A stretch of DNA of 41,991 nucleotides from positions 1 through 41,991 of the forward strand of contig JANXRY010000034.1 in NCBI GenBank assembly GCA_025356635.1, in the 5' to 3' direction. Position numbers and translations under genes: made by a program. Source of the DNA: Gammaproteobacteria bacterium (GTDB lineage Bacteria; Pseudomonadota; Gammaproteobacteria; Xanthomonadales; Xanthomonadaceae). The first letter of the stretch is position 1. Every line of letters begins with the position of its first letter. The notes below the pieces were generated by a model, which saw only the letters and a program-made list of their open reading frames with translations, ran no database searches and was not told the origin of the DNA. Below, in pieces: positions 9,037-17,300 of the stretch.

Positions 9037-9396
9037 TGTCGGTTCCTCACGCGCTCAACCGCGAGGAACGCCGGGGTCCGCGCCCTTGTTGCAACAGCCC
9101 GTGGCGCATGGCGCCGGGGCCTGGCAGGAACTTCCAGCGCTACAAAACCTTGGGCGAACCCACGGGAGCGCTTGATTGTTTGTTTCGTTAAAGGGCCCGG
9201 AGGACGCCGAGCGTCTTCCGGTATGGCCCGTGCAAGCACGGGGCGATGGCGCGTTCGCCCTTCCGACCGACTAACATGGTCACCCCCGCGGGGTGTGGTA
9301 GCGGCCTGTCGGGAATCGCGGAGGGCAGGCTTTCGGCCGACGCCCCAGCGAAATCAAAACGTTATCTCGCGCACTTAGTGTATCGGATGGGAACCC
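9037..9396. promoter_or_regulatory. rne-rluC divergent intergenic region / structured rne leader
   Basis: These 360 bases hold no convincing gene. Read on the - strand as an rne leader, they contain several strong hairpins. There is a 6-bp stem CCCGTG/CACGGG with a 4-nt loop (9227-9242), an imperfect GGAAGACGC/GCGTCCTCC stem around 9190-9219, gggcga/tcgccc (9241-9260) and caccccc/ggggtg (9281-9295), plus the ribosome-site hairpin. E. coli rne also has a structured leader of about 360 nt through which RNase E feeds back on its own mRNA; similar use here is inference. Promoters for both genes must lie in the right part, but I could not pick a clean -35/-10 pair. Confidence 0.55.
9043..9068 (-). 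promoter_or_regulatory. hairpin sequestering the rne ribosome binding site
   Basis: On the - strand the ribosome site GAGGAA (9043-9048) sits 6 nt before the rne ATG. It forms the 3' arm of a stem with TTCCTC (9063-9068). Inside it, CGC/GCG pairs continue the helix after a 2-nt bulge, and the loop is about GTTGAG. The leader can therefore hide its own Shine-Dalgarno sequence. The pairing is directly visible; a regulatory role is inferred. Confidence 0.6.
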
Positions 9397-10359
9397 ATGG
9401 CCGCAAATGATGCTGTCTCAGGCGGCGTGAAACAGGTAAAAGTGCCCCAGGACCGCGACGGACAGCGCCTGGACAACTTCCTTCTGGGACAGCTCAAAGG
9501 CGCCCCGCGCAGCCTGATCTACAAGATCGTGCGCAGCGGCCAGGTCCGGATCAACGGCAAACGGGCCAAGCCGGACAGCCGGCTGGCCGGCGGTGATGAG
9601 GTCCGGATTCCACCGGTTCGGCTCGACGCCCCGGGGGAGTCCCGGGCCCCGCCCAAGAGCATGCTCGATCGCCTCGCCGCCAGCATCGTGTTCGAGGACA
9701 AGGCCCTGCTTGCCTTGAACAAGCCCAGTGGTATCGCCGTGCACGGCGGCAGTGGCGTCAGCTTCGGGGTAATCGAAGGCCTGCGGGCGCTGCGGCCTGA
9801 TGAGCCGTTTGAGCTCGTGCATCGGCTCGATCGCGATACCAGCGGTGTGCTTGTGGTCGCCAAGAAGCGCTCGGCCTTGTTGGAGATACAGGCCCTGTTG
9901 CGCGAAGGCGAAGACGAGGAAGCGCCGAACAAGAAATACCTGACCCTGCTGGTCGGCAAGATGCCCTCGGGCACCATGACCGTGGACGCGCCCTTGCAGA
10001 AGTCGGTGTTGCAGGGCGGCGAGCGCATGGTCCGCGTCGATCCGGCCGGCAAAGCCTCGGTCAGCCACTTCAAATTGATCGAGCGCCGCGGCGGCCACAG
10101 CTTCTGCGAGGTCACCATCGAAACCGGGCGCACTCACCAGATTCGCGTGCACGCCGCGCATCTCGGGCATCCGGTAGCTGGCGACGAAAAATACGGTGAC
10201 CGCGAGGCCAACAAGCGCCTGGTGGAGCAGGCTGGCTTGAAGCGGCTGTTCCTGCACGCCGCCTCGATGGAGTTCGCTCTCGAAGGCGGCGCCAAGCCCT
10301 ATCTTTTGAACGCGCCGCTGGCCGATGATTTGCGCACGGCGTTGGATCGGCTTGCGTAG
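9397..10359 (+). CDS. rluC: 23S rRNA pseudouridine synthase RluC
   Basis: This is a 320-residue pseudouridine synthase of the RluA family. The N-terminal S4 RNA-binding domain (about 22-70) carries RLDNFLLGQL and 'IVRSGQVRINGKR'. The catalytic domain has HRLDRDTSG with catalytic Asp145, 'NKPSGIAVHGG' (108-118) and the C-terminal GRTHQIRVHAAHLGHP motif. RluC modifies U955, U2504 and U2580 of E. coli 23S rRNA. The divergent placement beside rne is the classical rluC context and separates it from RluD. Its TAG stop (10357-10359) lies inside the left arm of the 62-bp palindrome. Confidence 0.93.
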   Translation: MAANDAVSGGVKQVKVPQDRDGQRLDNFLLGQLKGAPRSLIYKIVRSGQVRINGKRAKPDSRLAGGDEVRIPPVRLDAPGESRAPPKSMLDRLAASIVFEDKALLALNKPSGIAVHGGSGVSFGVIEGLRALRPDEPFELVHRLDRDTSGVLVVAKKRSALLEIQALLREGEDEEAPNKKYLTLLVGKMPSGTMTVDAPLQKSVLQGGERMVRVDPAGKASVSHFKLIERRGGHSFCEVTIETGRTHQIRVHAAHLGHPVAGDEKYGDREANKRLVEQAGLKRLFLHAASMEFALEGGAKPYLLNAPLADDLRTALDRLA

Positions 10360-10417
10360 GAGCGATGGAAATCGCGACTTTATCGCGGCTCCTGGCCGCG
10401 ATTTCCATCGCTCCTAC
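10356..10417. repeat. REP-like palindrome between convergent rluC and phhB
   Basis: Two perfectly complementary 21-bp arms (10356-10376 and 10397-10417) enclose a 20-nt loop that itself contains cgcgg/ccgcg-type pairs. The outer ends are gtaggagcg/cgctcctac, the form common in REP-type repeats of Pseudomonas and Lysobacterales. Only one copy is seen in the window. The arms contain the TAG stop codons of both flanking genes. As RNA it is a very stable hairpin on either strand and could stop or protect both 3' ends. Confidence 0.8.
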
Positions 10418-10749
10418 AACAACTCGGCCTTCGCGGCGCAAATGAAATCGTTAACGCTCAGCCCGCCGACATCGTGCGTGGAGTAGCGCACCACGCAGTG
10501 GTTGTAGTGCACGCCGAGGTCGGGATGGTGGTCTTCGCGATGGGCGACGAAGGCGAGTGCATTCACGAAGGCCATCGTCCGGTAGTAGTCGTCGAAACGA
10601 AACGTCTTGGTGATGGCCGCACCGTCCTCGACCAATTCCCAGCCAGGCAGGGTGGCCAACCATTCCCGGCATTGCGACGGCGGCAGCAGGTTTTCGGCGC
10701 CGCGCAACGGCGAGCAGTGGCGGGCGGCGAGATCGGCGAGCTGGGACAT
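10414..10749 (-). CDS. phhB: 4a-hydroxytetrahydrobiopterin dehydratase (pterin-4a-carbinolamine dehydratase)
   Basis: This is a 111-residue member of the PCD/DCoH family, which recycles the carbinolamine form of tetrahydrobiopterin made by phenylalanine hydroxylase. Active-site signature: 'FVNALAFVAHREDHHPDLGVHYNHCVVRYSTHD' region, with the HH-P pair and the later His typical of the family. An in-frame ATG at 10764 would add five residues. The ATG at 10749 has GGAAA 4 nt upstream and is preferred. No phenylalanine hydroxylase gene is next to it here. Its stop codon lies in the right arm of the palindrome shared with rluC. Confidence 0.9.
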   Translation of the reverse strand: MSQLADLAARHCSPLRGAENLLPPSQCREWLATLPGWELVEDGAAITKTFRFDDYYRTMAFVNALAFVAHREDHHPDLGVHYNHCVVRYSTHDVGGLSVNDFICAAKAELL

Positions 10750-10796
10750 GGGGTTTCCACTCATTCGTAGGGGCAGGGCGAGGGTAGAATAGCGCC

Positions 10797-11381
10797 ATGA
10801 TCCAGATATCCGAATCCGCCCAGACCCATTTTCGCCGTTTGCTGCAAACCCAGGGCGGCGATGCGGTGGGAATCCGCATTGCTGCGATCCATCCGGGCAC
10901 GCCCCGTGCTGACGCCAGGCTCGAGTTTGCCGAACAAGGCGACCTGCTCGGTGACGAGTGGGAAGTCCAGTGTGAAGGCTTCATGCTTTACGTCGACGCC
11001 ACCAGCGCGCGTTTCCTCGATGGTGCCGAAATCGACATCAGCACTTTGCCAGCCGGCAGCCAGCTTTCCATCCGCGCGCCGAAGATCAAGGGCGAAGTAC
11101 CTGCCGAGGACGGCCCACTGGTCCAGCGTGTGCAATGGCTACTCGATTCGGAAATCAATCCGCAGTTGGTCTCGCACAAGGGCCTGGTCTCGCTCGATTC
11201 CATCGGTTCGGATGGCATCGTCTACCTGCGCTTCGGCGGCGGCTGCCATGGTTGCGGCATGGCGGACGTCACGCTCAAACAGGGCATCGAGAAGACCATG
11301 ATGGCGCGACTTCCGGAAATTACCGGCGTTCGCGATGCCACCGACCATTCGACTGGGCAAGCGCCGTATATGCCGCGTTGA
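10797..11381 (+). CDS. nfuA: Fe-S biogenesis protein NfuA
   Basis: This 194-residue iron-sulfur carrier delivers [4Fe-4S] clusters to target enzymes. The N-terminal part (1-95) is a degenerate A-type domain lacking the usual cysteines. The C-terminal NifU-like domain has the CxxC pair Cys150/Cys153 in [17 protein letters not shown], close to C149/C152 of E. coli NfuA, and ends with the [11 protein letters not shown] segment typical of NfuA. It is divergent from phhB, with 47 bp between the chosen starts. No other isc/suf genes are nearby. Confidence 0.95.
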   Translation: MIQISESAQTHFRRLLQTQGGDAVGIRIAAIHPGTPRADARLEFAEQGDLLGDEWEVQCEGFMLYVDATSARFLDGAEIDISTLPAGSQLSIRAPKIKGEVPAEDGPLVQRVQWLLDSEINPQLVSHKGLVSLDSIGSDGIVYLRFGGGCHGCGMADVTLKQGIEKTMMARLPEITGVRDATDHSTGQAPYMPR

Positions 11382-11434
11382 CGATCGCCGGTTGAACTTT
11401 CGCCGGTTCATTGTGACTAATCGGCTCACCATTC

Positions 11435-12256
11435 ATGAGTCGCCACATGCAGGTTAAATTTTCGTGGCGCATGCTGGTGCTGGCAGGGGTGATTGCGCTA
11501 CACGGGTTCGTTTTGATTTGGCTGTCGCGAAACGCAGTGTCGACGCTGCACGAAGATGACGCCGCCATGCGGGTCGAATTCATTGATGCACCGATCGTGA
11601 TTCGGCCGCTACCGACGAGGCCAGAACTGCCGACACCAAAGCCACGCCATCAGTCGCGCGTTGCGCCGTTGCGGCTCGTCGCGGCGCAGGCGTTGCAAAT
11701 GGTGGAGCCGGCGGCACAGTCGCCCGCGACAGTTCACGAATCACTCTACGGGCCGGATGGTCGGCTGCGGCTGCCCGCTGATTTGATGGCGCAAATTGAT
11801 CGCAAGTTCGGCGACGACCGGACTTTCAGCTACCAGATTCCGCATCTTGACGATGCGCAGAAGTTGTTCTATCGGCCGAAGGCCTTGAGTTACGAGCCCA
11901 CCCGTTTTGCGCAGTACTGGAAGCCTGACCAGGACCTGCTGACCGAGCTGTTGACCAAGGCGGTTGAGGCGACCACCAAGGAAGTGCGCATTCCGGTCCC
12001 GGGCAATCCGCGCGACACACTGGTTTGCCAGGTATCGATCCTGGCCATGGGAGGAGGCTGCGGGATCGAAGTCAATGGCTCGGATTATACCGGCCCGAAA
12101 GACGACCCCAATACGCTCAGCCCGGAAGAAGACCGCCAGTGCCAGGCTTGGTGGGAGAAGATCGTCAATACAAAAACGCAGGACGAATGGCGCGCGACCC
12201 GGAAAATCTACGAGCAGGAATGCCGCAAGCAGCTGGAACGGAAGCCTTCCGGCTGA
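11435..12256 (+). CDS. hypothetical membrane-anchored protein with Pro-rich linker
   Basis: I do not recognise this 273-residue protein. It has a short basic N-terminus and one transmembrane helix (about 13-31). A proline- and basic-rich linker follows (about 53-75, IRPLPTRPELPTPKPRHQ), then a soluble domain (about 100-262) with four cysteines: 'LVCQVSIL', 'GGCGIEV', 'RQCQAWW' and 'EQECRKQ'. The topology is like TonB, with an inner-membrane anchor and periplasmic domain, but no TonB C-terminal motif is seen. The four cysteines could form two disulfides in the periplasm. An in-frame ATG at 11447 is an alternative start; neither has a strong ribosome site. It follows nfuA by 53 nt. Confidence 0.75.
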   Translation: MSRHMQVKFSWRMLVLAGVIALHGFVLIWLSRNAVSTLHEDDAAMRVEFIDAPIVIRPLPTRPELPTPKPRHQSRVAPLRLVAAQALQMVEPAAQSPATVHESLYGPDGRLRLPADLMAQIDRKFGDDRTFSYQIPHLDDAQKLFYRPKALSYEPTRFAQYWKPDQDLLTELLTKAVEATTKEVRIPVPGNPRDTLVCQVSILAMGGGCGIEVNGSDYTGPKDDPNTLSPEEDRQCQAWWEKIVNTKTQDEWRATRKIYEQECRKQLERKPSG

Positions 12257-12260
12257 ACCC

Positions 12261-12608
12261 TCAGCGCTGGTGTCCGCTCAGGTCATGGATCTGCGCCGGC
12301 AACGAACCAAAGTACGCGGCCAAGTCGGCGATTTCCTGATCACTCAGGCCTTGCGCCTGGCCCATCATGATCGGGTTCTTGCGCTTGCCCGCTTTGTAGT
12401 CGTGCAAGGCTTTGGCGAGATAATCCGGGTATTGGCCGGCGAGGCGCGGGTACGTTCCATCGAGTGTCTTGTTGCCATCGGAACCATGGCAGGCGGAGCA
12501 GACCGTGGTGGCTTTGGCCTTGCCTGTGGCGGCGTTGCCGGTAACGCCCGCCTGGGCGGTAGCAGAGAACACGAAAGCAAGCAGGGCGGCGGTGCGGATG
12601 ATCGTCAT
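12261..12608 (-). CDS. class I c-type cytochrome (periplasmic)
   Basis: This is a 115-residue c-type cytochrome. The signal peptide (MTIIRTAALLAFVFSATAQA) is followed by a single haem-binding CxxCH at residues 37-41 (CSACH) and a distal Met at 81 or 82 (NPIMMGQ). The helix 'LSDQEIADLAAYFGSLP' is typical of cytochrome c4/c5-like electron carriers. The open frame runs upstream to 12971, but that part is the other-frame shadow of the neighbouring cytochrome gene; the ATG at 12608 begins the signal peptide. It lies 14 nt downstream of a second cytochrome gene of the same fold, so the two form a pair resembling a split cytochrome c4. Confidence 0.88.
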   Translation of the reverse strand: MTIIRTAALLAFVFSATAQAGVTGNAATGKAKATTVCSACHGSDGNKTLDGTYPRLAGQYPDYLAKALHDYKAGKRKNPIMMGQAQGLSDQEIADLAAYFGSLPAQIHDLSGHQR

Positions 12609-12622
12609 GTTGGTCGGTTCCC

Positions 12623-12955
12623 TTACTTCGCGGCAGGCTTGAGGCTGGACAGATAGGCAGCGATGTCGGCGATGTCCTGCGCCGAGAAGCTCGAGGCCTG
12701 CGCCGACATGGTCGGATGACTGCGCTCGCCCTTGGAATATTCGGTCAGCGCGGCGACGATGTACTGCTCGTTCTGGCCGCCAATCTTGGGCACGCGATAG
12801 CTCGGGTAGGCATTCTTGTATTCGACAATGCCGTGGCAACCGGTGCAGGTATAGGCCAGGGTCTTGCCCTTGGCAGGATCGCCTTTGGCATGTGCGGGAA
12901 CCGAGGCAATAGCCAAGGCAAGGCTGATGGCGAACAAGAGTGGTGTTTTCATCAT
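12623..12955 (-). CDS. class I c-type cytochrome (periplasmic)
   Basis: This is a 110-residue c-type cytochrome with a signal peptide (about 1-23, ending PAHA) and haem motif CTGCH at 37-41. The distal Met is about residue 83 (HPTMSAQ), and the C-terminal helix is 'FSAQDIADIAAYLSSLKP'. There are two adjacent Met codons; the second (12952) is better spaced from GGAAA. The aligned spacing of CxxCH and the C-terminal helix in this and the next gene suggests a tandem duplication. Likely role: periplasmic electron transfer in the respiratory chain; the partner oxidase is not in the window. A perfect TATAAT lies upstream. Confidence 0.88.
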   Translation of the reverse strand: MMKTPLLFAISLALAIASVPAHAKGDPAKGKTLAYTCTGCHGIVEYKNAYPSYRVPKIGGQNEQYIVAALTEYSKGERSHPTMSAQASSFSAQDIADIAAYLSSLKPAAK

Positions 12956-12997
12956 GGGTTTCCGGCGGCAAGGGCCAAACGTGGGTGCAAAGATGAA

Positions 12998-13003
12998 ATT
13001 ATA
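12998..13003 (-). promoter_or_regulatory. candidate -10 element for the cytochrome pair
   Basis: A perfect TATAAT on the - strand lies about 43 nt before the first ATG of the cytochrome operon, giving a leader of roughly 35 nt. No good -35 is seen at 16-18 bp, so an activator may be needed or the match may be chance. Confidence 0.4.
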
Positions 13004-13147
13004 GCTTGCGTGCCACCGGGCAGACAGTGGGGCCGGCGCTGCCCGATTTAATAGGCGGCTGTTTGACCATGGACTTTCGGCACATACGCTGCCCCAGTGA
13101 CTTGCGTTACTGTTCTATGCAACTACAACACCAGCCCGAGCATCCTC

Positions 13148-14308
13148 ATGTCGCAATACCGCCACAACCCTTCCGTACCCGTTTGGCGTCTTGTTGGCGC
13201 GATCGCAGTCACGGCTTTGGCCCTCTCGCTCGGTGCCTGCAACAAAGGTTCCGGGGACGCGCCCAAGGCGGGTGACGACAGCGCCAAACTCGACAAGGAC
13301 GGCAAACCGATCTTGCCCGATTCGGTGCCGGTGGAAGTCTCACTGGTGGCTAGGCGCTCGATTGCCGCCAGCTATGCCGGCACTGCCAGCCTTGAAGCCC
13401 CGCAGGAAGCGCAAGTCGTAGCCAAGACGTCCGGCGTGTTGCTGCAACTGCTTGCCGAAGAGGGCGATAGCGTCAAGGCCGGGCAAGTGTTGGCCCGCAT
13501 CGATCCGGAACAGACCCGGCTTGAAGTCCAGCGCCAGCAGGCCACGGTCAACAAGCTGAGCAACAACTATCGCCGCTCCAAGGAACTGCTTGCCCAACGT
13601 CTGGTGAGCACCGATTCCAGCGACCAGATCCGCTATGACTTGGAATCGGCGCAGGCCAGTCTGGACATGGCCAAGTTGCAGTTGTCCTATACCAATATCA
13701 CCGCGCCGATCGGTGGCGTCATTGCCCAGCGCATGGTCAAGGCCGGCAACTTGGTCGCGCTGAATTCGCCGGTGTTTCGTGTTGTCAACACCACCCACCT
13801 CGAAGGTGTATTGAACGTGCCCGAGCGCGAAACCGGCCGGCTCAAGGCCGGATTGCCGGTGCGCATGGCGGTGGATGCGGTTAGCGGCAAGTTCTTCGAA
13901 GGCAAGGTCGACCGGATCAGCCCGGTCGTGGATGCCGGCAGCGGTACCTTCCGCGTGGTTTGTGCTTTCGAAAATGCCGCCGAACTGCGCCCGGGCATGT
14001 TCGGTCGCATGGAAATCGTTTACGACCAACGCGCCGACGTACTCACCCTGCCGCGCACGGCCTTGCTGGAAGACGAAGGCGAGTCCGCCGTGTATATCGT
14101 GCGCAACAAGAAGGCGGTTCGGGTGCCGGTGCAATTGGGCTATATGGACGGCGAACTCGCCGAAGTCCGCTCCGGTCTGCGTCTCGGCGACCAGGTGATC
14201 ACTGCCGGCAAGGTCGCCGTGCGCGATGGCACTCTGGTTGAAGTGCTCAAGCCTGCCAGCCCCGTGCCGGTCACTACAACCGGTACCAAGCCAGCGGCAG
14301 GCAAGTAA
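13148..14308 (+). CDS. RND efflux membrane fusion (adaptor) lipoprotein
   Basis: This 386-residue periplasmic adaptor of the HlyD/AcrA (MFP) family links the RND permeases to an outer-membrane channel. The signal peptide ends in lipobox LGAC with Cys31 as the acylated residue. Then come a barrel-sandwich (lipoyl) half near 'QVVAKTSGVLLQLLAEEGDSVKAGQVLARID', an alpha-hairpin 'QRQQATVNKLSNNYRRSKELLAQRLVS', and the second lipoyl half 'ITAPIGGVIAQRMVKAGNLV'. Beta-barrel and membrane-proximal domains follow. A GTG at 13097 would extend it by 17 residues and spoil the lipoprotein N-terminus, so the ATG at 13148 is chosen. It is the first gene of a three-gene operon; no TolC-like gene is present. 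Confidence 0.9.
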   Translation: MSQYRHNPSVPVWRLVGAIAVTALALSLGACNKGSGDAPKAGDDSAKLDKDGKPILPDSVPVEVSLVARRSIAASYAGTASLEAPQEAQVVAKTSGVLLQLLAEEGDSVKAGQVLARIDPEQTRLEVQRQQATVNKLSNNYRRSKELLAQRLVSTDSSDQIRYDLESAQASLDMAKLQLSYTNITAPIGGVIAQRMVKAGNLVALNSPVFRVVNTTHLEGVLNVPERETGRLKAGLPVRMAVDAVSGKFFEGKVDRISPVVDAGSGTFRVVCAFENAAELRPGMFGRMEIVYDQRADVLTLPRTALLEDEGESAVYIVRNKKAVRVPVQLGYMDGELAEVRSGLRLGDQVITAGKVAVRDGTLVEVLKPASPVPVTTTGTKPAAGK

Positions 14309-17300
14309 ATGAGCTTGATCGAATTCTCCACCCGGCGGCGTGTCAGCGTCGCGATGTTCACGCTGACTCTGGTGCTATTCGGCCTGATCAGCTGGAGCAG
14401 CCTCAAGGTCAACTTGCTGCCAGACCTCAGCTACCCGACCCTGACCGTGCGCACCGAGTACACCGGTGCGGCACCCTCGGAGATCGAGAATCTGGTCACT
14501 GAGCCGGTTGAAGAAGCGGTCGGCGTGGTCAAGGGTCTGCGCAAACTGCACTCGATCTCGCGTCCGGGCCAGAGCGATGTCGTGCTTGAATTCGCCTGGG
14601 GCACCGACATGGACCAGGCCAGCCTCGATGTGCGCGAGAAGCTCCAGAACCTCAATCTCCCGCTCGATGTGCTGCCGCCAGTGTTGCTGCGTTTCAACCC
14701 CTCGACCGAGCCAATCATGCGTCTGGTGCTGAGCGTGCCGGCGGATTTCAAGGGCGACGTGGAAGCGGAACTGATCCGCCTGCGTCGTTATGCCGATGAC
14801 GAATTGAAGAAGTCGCTGGAACCGGTCGAAGGTGTGGCCGCGGTGAAGGTCGGCGGCGGTCTGGAAGATGAAGTCCAGGTACGTCTCGACGAGCGCCGGC
14901 TGGCCGAACTCAACCTGCCGGCAAGCACGGTGATCGATCGCCTCGCCCAGGAAAACGTCAATATTTCCGGCGGTCGCATCGCCGAAGGCAGCGAGCGTTA
15001 CCTGGTTCGCACCGTCAACCAGTTCCGCAGCCTTGACGAAATGCGCGGCCTGTTGATCAGCAACCAGAATGGCGTGCCGATCCGGCTGCGTGATGTTGCC
15101 GAGGTGGTGCAGAGCCACAAGGAACGCGAGTCGATCATCCGGCTGCGCGGATCGGAAGCGGTCGAGCTGGCCATCTACAAGGAAGGCGACGCCAACGCGG
15201 TGACCGTTGCGCATGCCGTGCGCGACCGATTGGCGCAGCTGCAGAAGGCCGGTGAACCCGCGCAGCAGGGCGGCAGTGGCTTCGGGAAACCCGCTGCACC
15301 GACGTCAGCGGCGGCGGCGCTTGAGGTGGATGATTACCTGCTCGGCGCCTACACTCTGCGCACGATCCAGGACACTTCGGTCTTCATCGAGAATGCGATC
15401 CATGAAGTTCGCAACGAAGCGATTCTCGGTGGTTTGCTGGCGGTATTGATCATCTTCCTGTTCCTGCGCGACGGCTGGAGCACGCTGGTGATCAGCTTGT
15501 CGCTGCCGGTGTCGATCATCGCGACATTCTTCTTCATGGATCGGCTCAAGTTGAGTCTGAACGTGATGTCGTTGGCGGGCCTGGCGCTGGCCACAGGCAT
15601 GGTCGTTGATGATTCCATCGTCGTACTCGAGAGTATCGCCAAGGCCCGCGAGCGTGGCTTGGGCATCCTGCAATCGGCGATCGCCGGCACCAAGGAGGTC
15701 AGCATGGCGGTAGTCGCGTCCACGCTGACGACCGTTGCCGTGTTCTTCCCATTGGTGTTCGTGCAGGGCGTGGCGGGTCAGTTGTTCAAGGACCAGGCTC
15801 TGACGGTGTCGATCGCGATGATCATCTCGCTGGTCGTGTCGCTGACACTGATTCCGATGTTGAGTTCGGTCAAGGCCAAGGCGCCGATGGCGTTCAAGGA
15901 CGAAAACGGCGATAACTCCCCGGCTTGGAAGCAGGCGCTGCATTTCCTCAAGGAATTCGGCAAGTTTCCGCTGGCATGTTTCCACTTTTGCGATGCCAAG
16001 ATCGAAGCCAGGACATCGGACGCGATCGGGAAAGTTGTCGGCGGATTGCTGACGGCGCTGATCATCCCAGTCTGGCTGGCCTGTCTGTTGTTGATGATGG
16101 CCCTTGCGTTGATCCTAGTCCCGACGATCGTGGTCATTTCGTTCTTGTCGATTGTCGTCCTCGCTGGTTTTCGGCTTACCACGACATACGCTGGTCCATG
16201 GGCGGTCAAGGCATCGGAAATTGCTATGTGGCCTTACGAATGGGCTGCTGGCCGGTACCACAGTATTTTGCCTTCTGCGCTTTCGCGCCCCTGGCTGGTG
16301 CTGGGCAGTGCCGCAGGTGCTTTCCTGGTCAGTCTGTTGTTGCTGTCCACGCTGGGTGCCGACCTGATCCCGCAGCTGGCCCAGGATCGATTCGAAGTGA
16401 CCCTGCGCTTGCCGGCGGGTACCCGCCTTGCCGATACCGATGCCCTGGTGCGTGCCTTCCAGAACAAGCACCAGGACGATCCGGAGATCAAGGCGCTGTA
16501 CGGCGTCAGCGGTACCGGCACGCGCCTGGATGCGAGTCCAACCGAGTCTGGCGAGAACATCGCCAAGCTGACCGTAGTGCTCAAGCATTTCAGCCCGGAA
16601 AGCGAGGCCAAGTTGACCGAACGCATGCGCGCGACGGCGGCCAGGTACCCGGGCGTGCAGGTCAAGTTCGGGCGGCCGCAATTGCTGAGTTTTTCCTCGC
16701 CATTAGAAGTGGAAATACGCGGCCCCAACTTGCCAGCGATCGAGCAGGCAGCGCGACGGCTCGCTGCGCGCATGGCTGAGCGGCCACAGTTCGCTGACGT
16801 CAAGACCTCGGTGCAGGACGGCTACCCGGAAATCCAGATTCTGTTCGATCAGGAACGGGCCGCTGCGCTCGGCCTGACCGACCGGCAGATATCCGACCAG
16901 GTAGTTCGCCAGGTTCGCGGCGAAGTCGCGACCCGCTATAGCTTCCGTGACCGCAAGATCGATGTGCGCGTTCGTGCCCGCGAATCCGACCGCGCCAGCG
17001 TCGAGGCGATTCGTAATCTGATCGTCAATCCGCAAAGCGCGACGCCGATTACGCTTGGTTCGGTCGCCGAAGTGCGTGAAACGCTTGGTCCTGGCGAAAT
17101 CAATCGTGTCGAGCAGGATCGCGTGGCGATTGTGTCATCGAACCTGCGCGACGTCGATTTGGGCAGCGCGGTCGCCGAGGTCCGGCGCATCGTCCGCGAG
17201 CAGCCGCTCGGCGCCGACATCCAGTTGACCTTTGGTGGCCAGAGTGAAGAACTCGATGCTTCGCGAACCTCGTTGATGTTTGCATTCGGTCTGGCGATCT

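Noticed and set aside
7936-9378. 480-residue open frame on the + strand antisense to rne
   Set aside because: It mirrors the rne codons, has no domain-like pattern and no ribosome site. RNase E on the opposite strand is certain. GC-rich third positions commonly keep the antisense frame open.
12609-12971. Extension of the first cytochrome frame through the second cytochrome gene
   Set aside because: The extension is Arg/His-rich out-of-frame reading of the other cytochrome. A signal peptide starts at 12608.
13063-13090. TTGACC-16-TACGCT as promoter of the RND operon
   Set aside because: The -35 is good, but the -10 matches only 3 of 6 consensus bases; not strong enough to list as a feature.
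14375-15214. 279-residue frame antisense to the first RND permease
   Set aside because: Composition follows the RND codons in reverse; no membrane or domain pattern and no start signal.
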